The notes under the pieces are model-generated. The model had not been told where the DNA came from. It ran no database searches and was given only the letters and a program-made list of their open reading frames with translations. A stretch of 6,582 nucleotides of DNA, taken from positions 1 to 6,582 of the forward strand of contig USFL01000088.1 in NCBI GenBank assembly GCA_900553905.1, given 5' to 3'. Made by a program: the position numbers and the translations under genes. Every line of letters starts with the position of its first letter. The stretch's first letter is position 1. Of the stretch, positions 1-6,543 are shown piece by piece. The DNA comes from an uncultured Eubacteriales bacterium. Its GTDB lineage: Bacteria > Bacillota > Clostridia > Christensenellales > Aristaeellaceae.

Positions 1-806
1 AACATGGCCAGCAAAATGGAAAGCAGCGCCGCCCGGGCCTGCGGGAACGCCTCGTCCGCTATGGAGGAGCCTGCCAGACGCACAATTTCCGGATTGATGG
101 AGTCATAACCCAGCAGCGTGGGGGCGCTCATGGCGCACAGGCCCGTGATGAAGGTCATGACAGTGAGGGAAAACATGGTGGGAATCAGCGTGGGGAACAC
201 CACGCGAAGCAGCACCTTGAAGGGCTTGGCGCCCATGTTGCGCGCCGCCTCCACAGTGTTGTAGTCGATGCTGCGGATGGCGTTTCGAAGAAACAGCGCG
301 TGGTTGGACGTACAGGCAAACGTCATCGTAAACAGCACCGCATTGAAGCCCGAGAACCAGTTGCGGTTCATATTGGGGAACATTTCATACAGCCAGCTGG
401 TCAAAATGCCGTCGCTGTCATAGAGGAACAGATAGCCCGTCACCAGCGCCACGCCGGAATAGATCAGCGTGGTCATGTAGCCCAGCCGCAGGATCTTCGC
501 GCCCTTGATGTCAAAGTATTCCGTCAGAAGCACGATGCTGACGCCCACGATGTTGACCGTCACCACCAGGCACAGCGCCAGCTTGAGCGAATTCCACACG
601 TACTTGGGCATGTTGCCCGCAAAGAAGAAGCGGATGACGGCCAGCGGATCGGTCACGCCGTCAGCGTTTTTGACGGTAAAGATCTGCGTCAGCGTGTTGA
701 GGCACGGCAAAAGCATGAAGCCGAAGAACAGATAGACAAAAAATGCGATGCCAAATGTTTTGGCCAGCAGGTTGGGTTTGAACCATGAGGAGGCCTTTGC
801 GTTCAT
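1..806 (-). CDS. ABC transporter permease, partial (C-terminal part off the left edge)
   Basis: Inner-membrane subunit of an ABC importer, forming the substrate channel and docking the ATPase encoded just upstream. The 268 visible residues begin MNAKASSWFK. Hydrophobic segments lie near residues 18-38, 72-95, 105-128, 152-172 and 205-232. The cytoplasmic EAA loop, which contacts the ATPase, is clear at about 186-209 (EAARNMGAKPFKVLLRVVFP). The ATG is chosen because AAAGGGGG sits about 7-10 bases before it and overlaps the TAA stop of the ATPase gene, leaving only 13 bases between the genes, as expected for co-translated operon members. The family is the binding-protein-dependent permease type found with iron(III)/aminoethylphosphonate/thiamine importers. 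In that group the permease is often a double-length fusion of about 550 residues. A full EAA loop has already appeared by residue 209, so either a single permease ending shortly or a fusion is possible. Substrate unknown. Confidence 0.9.
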   Translation of the reverse strand, partial: MNAKASSWFKPNLLAKTFGIAFFVYLFFGFMLLPCLNTLTQIFTVKNADGVTDPLAVIRFFFAGNMPKYVWNSLKLALCLVVTVNIVGVSIVLLTEYFDIKGAKILRLGYMTTLIYSGVALVTGYLFLYDSDGILTSWLYEMFPNMNRNWFSGFNAVLFTMTFACTSNHALFLRNAIRSIDYNTVEAARNMGAKPFKVLLRVVFPTLIPTMFSLTVMTFITGLCAMSAPTLLGYDSINPEIVRLAGSSIADEAFPQARAALLSILLAM

Positions 807-819
807 GCGGCTGCCCCCT

Positions 820-1833
<1,014 letters not shown>

Positions 1834-1872
1834 GCCGCCGACAGCCCCCTTTTGCGCTTTGTTGAGAATATG

Positions 1873-1909
1873 GATATGGCGAGCCCGATGGCTTCAGGCC
1901 CGCCATATC
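1873..1909 (-). other. 13-bp stem-loop between binding-protein and ATPase genes
   Basis: Two arms, GATATGGCG plus GCC and GGC plus CGCCATATC, face each other around an 11-base loop. The one non-Watson-Crick position (1882/1900) is A-C on the plus strand but a G-U pair in minus-strand RNA, so the structure fits the transcript of the ABC operon. No run of U follows, so it is not a classic terminator. Stem-loops at this place in binding-protein operons commonly protect the upstream message from 3' exonucleases; that role is inferred here. Confidence 0.6.
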
Positions 1910-1919
1910 GCTCATTGAG

Positions 1920-1954
1920 AAAAATGCTTTTTTCGGCTCACGCCGGCCAAAAGC
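1920..1954 (-). terminator. Terminator-like hairpin directly after the solute-binding protein gene
   Basis: Starting one base after the TGA stop, minus-strand RNA can fold an outer stem GCUUUU/AAAAGC, an asymmetric internal loop (GGC against AA), and an inner stem CGGC/GCCG closed by a GUGA tetraloop of the stable GNRA class. The hairpin is followed by A and then UUUUU. The interrupted stem and short U-tract suggest a leaky intrinsic terminator (attenuator) rather than a full stop, since the ATPase and permease genes downstream have no evident promoter of their own. Confidence 0.5.
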
Positions 1955-1955
1955 G

Positions 1956-3164
1956 TCATTCGCCGGCAGCCTGCGTCAGCACGGACCAGTCCAGATTATC
2001 CCAGTCGGGCTCGGTGGGAGCAGCGCTGTTGTCGGCCCAGTAGAAGCCCAGGTTGGTCATGATGTTGGTCCATTCGCTGGAGTGCTCGCCCACGTATTCG
2101 GCGTAGGTCATATCGGTGCCTTCGACGGTCTCCAGCGCAAAGTTCTTAAGCGTGTAGATCGCGGGCGTCTCGTCGTAGATCTCGGCCACGGCGGCGGTGT
2201 TGCAGGGGAAGGAGTCAAACTCGTCCGCCCATTCGGCCTGCGTGTCGGCGGAGCCGAACCACTCGGCAAAGGCGACCACAGCCTCGGTTTCCTCGGCGGT
2301 GCGGCCCTCGCGGTCGAGGATGCCCAGGTACTCGGCGATGTAGTAGGTGCCGTCGGCGATGTCAACCAGCGCCCAGTTTTCCGGCTCCAGGGTGCCCGTC
2401 AGCGGATGCTCAGAGCTGTCGGCCGCGCTGTCCACGTTGCCGTAGAGCGAGCTGGAGTAGAAGGTCGAAACCTGGACCTCGCCGCGGTTCAGCGGATCAA
2501 AGCCGTAGCTGTCGCCGGTGTAGATGCCGTTCTGGCAGTAGTTCCACAGGGTCTTCCAGCCCTCCACGGAGATGCCGCCCGCAGGGGATTCGGGATCGGT
2601 GAAGGGGAAGAGCATGGCGCTGTTGATGTTGGAGTTGGTGGTGCCGCCGACCTTGCCCTGACGGTACCAGGTGTAGCCGCAATCCACGATGTCAGCCCAG
2701 TGCTCGAAGCTCAGGGCTTCGCCGTTGGTGCCCAGCTCGTCGGTGCGGTAGAGCATCAGCACGTTCTGGATGACCAGGCCGTAGGCCTTGCCGTCGTACT
2801 TGTACTCGCCCACTTCGTCGGCCCAGGTGGGGGTCCAGTCCATCACCTTGAGGTTCTCGTAGGTGCCGTTGACCAGCTGGGACCAGCGGGTCTCGTTCAG
2901 ACCGAAGATGATGTCGCCGTCCTTGTTCTCATTGGCGGCCTGGATGGCGGCGGTATCGCCGGAGATGACGCTGTTGTCATCCAGCGAGATGGTGAAGCCA
3001 GCGGCCTTGGCGGCATTCTCCAGCCAGGTGGCGCGCTCGGTGGAGTTGGAGTTGGAGTAGATGCGGATGGTGTAGCCGCTGTAATCCTTCCCCTCCGCGC
3101 TGGCAAAGGAGCATACGCTCAAGACCATTAGCAGTGCAAGAACGACAGAAAAAACCTTTTTCAT
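1956..3164 (-). CDS. Extracellular solute-binding protein of an ABC importer (COG1840/FbpA-like)
   Basis: Secreted or surface-held receptor that captures substrate and hands it to the adjacent permease. The 402-residue product starts MKKVFSVV, with a positively charged N-terminus, a hydrophobic core and a signal peptidase I site ASA|EGK (after residue 23). Cys18 (LSVC) has Val at -1 and is a poor lipobox, so a lipoprotein is possible but less likely. The mature part opens with a beta strand of family-1 binding-protein type (YTIRIYSNSN, 31-40). Other family-like segments are DGDIIFGLNETRW (82-94) and YKYDGKAYGLVIQNVLMLYRTDEL (121-144). It is acidic and rich in Trp and Tyr, as usual for exported clostridial receptors. 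An in-frame ATG 45 bases upstream is rejected because AAAGGAGG lies 10 bases before the chosen ATG. Relatives bind ferric iron, aminoethylphosphonate, thiamine or polyamines; no motif visible here selects among them. Confidence 0.92.
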   Translation of the reverse strand: MKKVFSVVLALLMVLSVCSFASAEGKDYSGYTIRIYSNSNSTERATWLENAAKAAGFTISLDDNSVISGDTAAIQAANENKDGDIIFGLNETRWSQLVNGTYENLKVMDWTPTWADEVGEYKYDGKAYGLVIQNVLMLYRTDELGTNGEALSFEHWADIVDCGYTWYRQGKVGGTTNSNINSAMLFPFTDPESPAGGISVEGWKTLWNYCQNGIYTGDSYGFDPLNRGEVQVSTFYSSSLYGNVDSAADSSEHPLTGTLEPENWALVDIADGTYYIAEYLGILDREGRTAEETEAVVAFAEWFGSADTQAEWADEFDSFPCNTAAVAEIYDETPAIYTLKNFALETVEGTDMTYAEYVGEHSSEWTNIMTNLGFYWADNSAAPTEPDWDNLDWSVLTQAAGE

Positions 3165-3207
3165 ACCTGGAAATCCTCCTTTTTTCGCTTGCCGGTTCTG
3201 TGTAAGC

Positions 3208-3246
3208 AAGGACTAGAAGCTTTTTTGCTATTATATCACAGTCCTT
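3208..3246. repeat. 7-bp inverted repeat flanking the -10 box of the ABC operon promoter
   Basis: AAGGACT (3208-3214) and AGTCCTT (3240-3246) are perfect inverted copies, 32 bp centre to centre, about three helical turns. They bracket the -10 hexamer and the expected start site. This could be a repressor operator, or by chance a weak leader/promoter dyad. No second copy was found in the other promoters of the window. Confidence 0.4.
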
Positions 3247-3258
3247 ATTTCCTGTAAA
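3230..3258 (-). promoter_or_regulatory. Sigma-A promoter of the ABC importer operon
   Basis: On the minus strand TTTACA (3253-3258) is separated by 17 bases from a perfect TATAAT (3230-3235), which is preceded by TGA, giving an extended -10. Transcription would start near 3223, leaving a leader of about 59 bases that ends in the AAAGGAGG ribosome binding site at 3175-3182. It is one of the two best promoters in the window and fits a strongly expressed binding protein. Confidence 0.8.
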
Positions 3259-3328
3259 CCGCTGACGGGAATTTTAGAAAGCGGAAGAACAGCAAAAAAA
3301 CGGTGGCAGACGAAGCGGGGGAGGTCCT

Positions 3329-4528
3329 TCAGGCGCGGCGCCGCGGCCTCCCAAACGCCGCCATTCCCACCTGGAGCAGCAGCGCCGCGCCGGAGGCGGC
3401 CATCAGCCACCGCAGCGGCAGCCGGTCCGCCAGCAGCCCAAACACCGCCATTCCAAGCGGCATACAGCCTGAATAGACCGCGCCCATCAGTCCGAACACG
3501 CGCCCCTGCATGGCGGGCGCCGAGCGCTCCTGCAGCAGGGTGGAAACGGTGGTCTGAACCGTGGTCAGCGCAACGCCGTAGAGCGCCATCAGGACCAGAT
3601 AAACATCGAATCGGCCGGCAAATGCCATGAGGATGGACAGGCTTGCGAAGACGGTCAGCCCTGCGAGCAGCGTGCGTTCCTTTTGGGCAAAGCCGCCCCA
3701 CAGGCCCATCAGAAGGCCGCCGGCCGTCATGCCGGCAAAGCCGGCCAGCTCGGTCGCGGTAAGGTGCCCGTAGCTGTCGCCAAAGACCCGGCTCACGTGC
3801 AGCCCTGCCAGAAACCCGCCGGGCACGCAGAAAAAGACGAAAGCGCCATAGACGGCGAGCAGACAGCCCACCGACCGTTCGCGCATGGCATAGGACACGC
3901 CGTCCCGCAGGGAACGCCACACGGGCTCGGACGCCGGACCTTTTGCAGCGGCGGGGAGCGGCACGCGCAAAAGCAGCGCCACGCCCAGCGCGGCGGTGAC
4001 CACGTCCAGCCAGAGGGTGGAGCGCAGCGTGCCGGCGGCGAGCACCGCGCCCGCCGCGGCCGGGGCGGCAAACTGCACAGCCGACTGTACGGCGGCGTTG
4101 ATGCCGTTGAAGCGCATGCGGCTGTCCGCCGGCACCAGAAGGGGGACCGTGGCGTTGACCGCCGGCGTCTGCACGCCCGCGCCCACGGAACGGACCACCG
4201 AGAGCACAAGCAGGGCGGCCAGCAGCGCATGCGCTTCGGAGAGCATGGGCATGAACAAAATCATGATCAGCGTCACGCCTGCGATGCCCAGGTCAGCCCC
4301 AGCAATCAGCAGCCTGCGGGGAAAGCGGTCCGCCCATACTCCGCCGATGAAGGAAACCGCAAACTGCGGCAGATAGGAGCAGATGCTGAAGGCGGCCACC
4401 CATGTCCCCGAATTCGTCGCAATCGTGGCATACCATACGATGGCCATCTGCACCAGCGTGGAACCGAAAAGAGTGATGCTCTGGCTGACGAGAAACAGGG
4501 CCGCACGACGTTTGACGTTCAGGTTCAA
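3329..4528 (-). CDS. MFS efflux protein, Mef/DHA3-like
   Basis: Probable proton-driven exporter in the cytoplasmic membrane with about 12 hydrophobic segments over 399 residues, the usual length for this family. The layout resembles macrolide-efflux Mef proteins: SQSITLFGSTLVQMAIVWY at the N-terminus, the MFS motif A variant GGVWADRFPRR (62-72), RSVGAGVQTPAVNATVPLLVPADS (113-136) and GRVFGLMGAVYSGCMPLGM (342-360). Such proteins export macrolides or other drugs, but the group is broad and the substrate here is unknown. The start is uncertain. No ATG is available. TTG at 4528 (MNLNVKRR) is preferred because GGGGG lies 8 bases before it. GTG at 4537 would add three residues but has no properly spaced ribosome binding site. 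The gene begins 4-13 bases after the stop of the AraC-GNAT gene, so the two are almost certainly co-transcribed and probably translationally coupled. No clear terminator follows. Confidence 0.9.
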   Translation of the reverse strand: MNLNVKRRAALFLVSQSITLFGSTLVQMAIVWYATIATNSGTWVAAFSICSYLPQFAVSFIGGVWADRFPRRLLIAGADLGIAGVTLIMILFMPMLSEAHALLAALLVLSVVRSVGAGVQTPAVNATVPLLVPADSRMRFNGINAAVQSAVQFAAPAAAGAVLAAGTLRSTLWLDVVTAALGVALLLRVPLPAAAKGPASEPVWRSLRDGVSYAMRERSVGCLLAVYGAFVFFCVPGGFLAGLHVSRVFGDSYGHLTATELAGFAGMTAGGLLMGLWGGFAQKERTLLAGLTVFASLSILMAFAGRFDVYLVLMALYGVALTTVQTTVSTLLQERSAPAMQGRVFGLMGAVYSGCMPLGMAVFGLLADRLPLRWLMAASGAALLLQVGMAAFGRPRRRA

Positions 4529-4540
4529 CGCTCCCACCCC

Positions 4541-5359
4541 CTAGCCGCGCACGGGCCAAATCATGCGCTGGGTGGGATAGCCGAACTCCGTCAGCAGCTC
4601 CCCTTCCAGAAAGCCAAGCCGCTTCCATTCCCTGCGATAACCCGGGTCTGCCGGATCGCGCTCCCGGTAGGTGGTCAGGCTCAATTCCCGCTGTGAGGGA
4701 ACCCTTTGCCGTACAGCTCTGAGCAGCGGCGCGGACAAGCCTGGCACGCGGTACTGCGGGTGAACGCCCAGGTAATCGACGCAGCCGGTGTCGCAACGGA
4801 AACCGACCGCCCCGACCGTCCGGCTGCCGCTGCTTAGAATAAGCGCTTCTCCCCGCGCCATGCGCGCTTTGAGCCACGCCAAGTGCTCCGCCTCGTCTAG
4901 ATGGGGATAGCCGTCCACCACCTGCCGAAGCAGCGACATCCAGGCCGGAAGATCCCTCTCCTGTGCCGGACGGATGGCGGACAGGGGCGCCTGCGGACAC
5001 AGGCGGATAGGTAGCTGCAAGGGATAGAAAGCGCGCCGCCGGCGGTATTCGGCCGGCGGAATCTTGTACATGGCGCGGAAGGCATCGGTGAATGCCTGTT
5101 GGCTCCGGTAGCCCGCAGTCAGGGCCAGGTCGCACAAGGGCGCGCAGGAATCTATCAGACGGCGCGCCGCCTCGGTCAGCCGCCGCCGGCGGGCATACTG
5201 GTGCAGGGTCGTGCCCAGAGCGCCGGAAAACGCCCGATGCAGGTGATATTTCGAGTAATGCGCCGCCTGCGCCACAGCCTCGAGCGTGACGTCGTCCTCC
5301 AGATGGGCTTCGATGAAATCCAGGGCTGTGTCGATCATCCAAAGCCGGTCGCCGTCCAT
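4541..5359 (-). CDS. AraC-type regulator fused to a GNAT acetyltransferase-like domain
   Basis: The 272-residue product has two parts. Residues 8-108 are an AraC/XylS double helix-turn-helix. The first HTH covers VTLEAVAQAAHYSKYHLHRAF (24-44) and the second LCDLALTAGYRSQQAFTDAF with the typical tail KIPPAEYRRR (75-108). Residues about 127-268 look like a GNAT fold: an opening AIRPAQERDLPAW (128-140), a strand GAVGFRCD, and motif A DYLGVHPQYRVPGLSAPLLRAV (195-216), where RVPGLS approximates the acetyl-CoA-binding Q/RxxGxG/A with Ser last. The C-terminus, GFLEGELLTEFGYPTQRMIW, is also GNAT-like. The GNAT half may sense acetyl-CoA or a ligand, or may acetylate a compound. Translation from an ATG 99 bases further upstream is rejected: the promoter lies inside that stretch and GGGAGGG sits 8 bases before the chosen ATG. 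The efflux gene follows immediately, suggesting it is the target. Confidence 0.88.
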   Translation of the reverse strand: MDGDRLWMIDTALDFIEAHLEDDVTLEAVAQAAHYSKYHLHRAFSGALGTTLHQYARRRRLTEAARRLIDSCAPLCDLALTAGYRSQQAFTDAFRAMYKIPPAEYRRRRAFYPLQLPIRLCPQAPLSAIRPAQERDLPAWMSLLRQVVDGYPHLDEAEHLAWLKARMARGEALILSSGSRTVGAVGFRCDTGCVDYLGVHPQYRVPGLSAPLLRAVRQRVPSQRELSLTTYRERDPADPGYRREWKRLGFLEGELLTEFGYPTQRMIWPVRG

Positions 5360-5392
5360 GCCGATTTCCCTCCCTGCGCGTGTTCTGCGCTT

Positions 5393-5421
5393 AGCATAGC
5401 ACAAAACGAAGCCGCTGTTTA
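5393..5421 (-). promoter_or_regulatory. Promoter of the AraC-GNAT / MFS operon
   Basis: TAAACA (5416-5421, 4 of 6 to consensus) is 17 bases from TATGCT (5393-5398, 4 of 6), with TGC in front giving an extended -10. The start would fall near 5386, about 27 bases before the ATG, leaving just enough room for the GGGAGGG ribosome binding site. The modest hexamers fit a promoter that needs activation, for example by the AraC-type product itself. Confidence 0.5.
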
Positions 5422-5473
5422 CAGGATTCTTGCGCAATGGAGAAGAACAGAAAAGCAATGGCCTGCGAACGGA

Positions 5474-5485
5474 GGCCGCGCGGCC
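5474..5485 (-). other. GC-rich palindrome after rpiR-family gene
   Basis: GGCCGCGCGGCC is a perfect 12-bp palindrome 9 bases past the TAG of the RpiR gene. In minus-strand RNA it can fold GGCC/GGCC with a GCGC loop, extended by GGA/UCC around one bulged C. The next U-rich stretch (5442-5456) is about 18 bases away, so it is at best a weak or factor-assisted terminator. Confidence 0.3.
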
Positions 5486-5494
5486 GTCCCTTCG

Positions 5495-6292
5495 CTACAT
5501 CAGGGCGCGGCGCGCATTTTCCAAACGTTGCAGATACAGCCTGTAGATCAGCTCGATCAAGAAGGCCTGCGCGCTGACCGCCGTGCCCGCCCCGTCAAAT
5601 CCGCCGCACAAGAGCGTGTTATCCGCCAGAACGCTCAGGGACAGTTTGGACAGAGGGGAAATGAGAATCAGGTAGCAGCCCTTTCCGCGGAGCAGTCTGG
5701 CCAAATCCGTCAGAGACGCGGGCGAGTCGTTTTGCACAAACAGGATGACCGCGTCCTTGGACGTGACGGTGGCACAGAGCCGGCGCTGCTCGTGCGCGTT
5801 GAGCGCGCAGTGGACCTTGGGCATGGCCAGCAGGAGCTGGCGGTAGGCGCCGAACATCGATACCATCGATTTGCCCGCGCCAAAGACCAGAATGCGGTCC
5901 GCCAGCATCAGCCGGCGCACCAGCTCGTCCATCTGACCGGGCTGCAGCAGCTGGTAGGTTTCGCGCAGCGCGTTGATACAACTGTCGTAGATGTGCCGGA
6001 TCTGGGCTGAGATAGGATCGCTGTCGGCGACGGCCGGTTCGCTGACCTGTTCCCTGGCACACAGGCTTACCGCCAGCGCTGTGCGGAAGTCGCGGTAGCC
6101 GCTTACGCCCAACGTGCGGCAGAAGCGGAATACAGTGCTGTCCACTACATTGCACGCCTGCGCCAATGCGCTGATGCTCATGCTGAGAACGTCTTTTCCA
6201 TGTTCGAGCACATAATCCGCTATGCTTTGCTCCATACGGGTAAACGTGCCGTAACGGCGGCTGATCGCGGCGAAAATGTCCTCGTACTTCAC
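5495..6292 (-). CDS. RpiR-family transcriptional regulator (HTH plus SIS domain)
   Basis: Cytoplasmic DNA-binding regulator of the kind that senses phosphorylated sugars or related metabolites. The 265-residue length is normal for the family. Residues 1-77 are the HTH_6 domain, with FTRMEQSIADYVLEH (17-31) and the recognition region SISALAQACNVVDSTVFRFCRTLGVSGYRDFR (39-70). Residues about 122-250 are a SIS sugar-isomerase fold, with GAGKS (138-142) in the first ligand loop. The second ligand motif, usually SxSGxT, reads VQNDSPAS (186-193) here, so the sensed molecule may not be a standard phosphosugar. The start is a GTG with the ribosome binding site AAGGAGAGGAG ending 5 bases upstream; no better ATG exists. 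The gene has its own strong promoter inside an inverted repeat, a sign of autoregulation, and diverges from a plus-strand gene that is a plausible target. The ABC operon is another possible target, without direct evidence. Confidence 0.93.
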   Translation of the reverse strand: MKYEDIFAAISRRYGTFTRMEQSIADYVLEHGKDVLSMSISALAQACNVVDSTVFRFCRTLGVSGYRDFRTALAVSLCAREQVSEPAVADSDPISAQIRHIYDSCINALRETYQLLQPGQMDELVRRLMLADRILVFGAGKSMVSMFGAYRQLLLAMPKVHCALNAHEQRRLCATVTSKDAVILFVQNDSPASLTDLARLLRGKGCYLILISPLSKLSLSVLADNTLLCGGFDGAGTAVSAQAFLIELIYRLYLQRLENARRALM

Positions 6293-6338
6293 GGGAACTC
6301 CTCTCCTTGTAAAATTGAATATGTTGTTTTAGGACGTA

Positions 6339-6378
6339 TTGCAATTGTAACATTTAGACAAAATAATGTCAATTGCAA
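6339..6378. repeat. Long inverted repeat (operator candidate) over the rpiR promoter
   Basis: TTGCAATTG (6339-6347) and CAATTGCAA (6370-6378) are perfect inverted copies. Inside them ACATT (6350-6354) and AATGT (6365-6369) pair as well, leaving only TA unpaired and a 10-base centre. Each outer arm is also nearly palindromic around CAATTG, with centres 28 bp apart, so the element can be read as two dimer sites. It covers both the -35 and -10 boxes of the regulator gene. Confidence 0.6.
6344..6372 (-). promoter_or_regulatory. Strong sigma-A promoter of the RpiR-family gene
   Basis: Perfect TTGACA (6367-6372), a 17-base spacer and TACAAT (6344-6349, 5 of 6) preceded by TGT (extended -10) read on the minus strand. 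Transcription would start near 6337, about 45 bases before the GTG start. The promoter is stronger than a low-abundance regulator normally needs, which fits repression at the overlapping inverted repeat. Confidence 0.8.
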
Positions 6379-6420
6379 AAATACATTCAGTATTAAAATG
6401 CTTCTTTCAGAGATAGAAGG

Positions 6421-6466
6421 ACCATTGGAAGCACAGCTTTGCAACCATTGGAAGCACAGCTTTGCA
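6421..6466. repeat. Perfect tandem duplication of a 23-bp unit
   Basis: Bases 6421-6443 and 6444-6466 are identical, with no partial third copy. Each unit begins ACCATTGG and contains AAGC-ACA-GCTT, a small dyad that extends imperfectly to TTG...CAA. The pair ends 7 bases before the -35 box of the divergent promoter, the usual position for activator sites. It could also be a slippage duplication without function. Confidence 0.85.
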
Positions 6467-6482
6467 TGCGCGCTTGCGCATG
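6465..6482. repeat. 18-bp dyad over the -35 box of the divergent promoter
   Basis: CATGCGC (6465-6471) and GCGCATG (6476-6482) form perfect inverted arms around GCTT. The right arm covers most of the -35 hexamer, so a protein bound here would be expected to block RNA polymerase. It differs from the CAATTG-type element at the rpiR promoter, which argues for a different regulator. A hairpin role is unlikely because it lies upstream of the predicted start. Confidence 0.5.
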
Positions 6483-6502
6483 GTGGCGAAGCGTGCTACA
6501 AT
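6474..6502 (+). promoter_or_regulatory. Promoter of the divergent plus-strand gene
   Basis: TTGCGC (6474-6479, 3 of 6) is followed by a 17-base spacer and TACAAT (6497-6502, 5 of 6) with TGC before it, giving an extended -10. The start would be near 6509, about 35 bases before the ATG. The weak -35, tandem repeats just upstream and dyad on top of it suggest a regulated promoter. Confidence 0.6.
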
Positions 6503-6543
6503 AAAGCGAAACCATATCACGCGCGGGATGGCGAGGAGGAAGC

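Noticed and set aside
3294..3300. Run of seven T on the minus strand downstream of the MFS gene as an intrinsic terminator
   Set aside because: The preceding bases (CTGCCACCG) form no adjacent hairpin. The only possible stem, GGGAGG/CCTCCC, ends well upstream.
5360..5458. Longer AraC-GNAT protein starting at 5458
   Set aside because: The extra 33 residues are encoded across the predicted promoter, show no domain, and that ATG lacks a ribosome binding site, unlike the ATG at 5359.
3683..6010. Plus-strand open frames 3683-4696 and 5099-6010 and the minus-strand frame 4293-5342
   Set aside because: All overlap the MFS, AraC-GNAT or RpiR genes in another frame, show Arg/Gly/Ala-rich composition and have no plausible start signals.
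6373..6399. Second plus-strand promoter, TTGCAA with TAAAAT
   Set aside because: The spacer is only 15 bases and the -35 matches poorly. The promoter at 6474-6502 is better placed and has an extended -10.
6421..6466. Tandem repeat as the start of a CRISPR array or integration site
   Set aside because: The copies are directly adjacent with no spacer and there are only two. No integrase, cas gene or tRNA is nearby.
6421..6466. CcpA cre site within the repeat unit
   Set aside because: The AAGC and GCTT halves are separated by ACA instead of meeting around a central CG, so the spacing does not fit the cre consensus.
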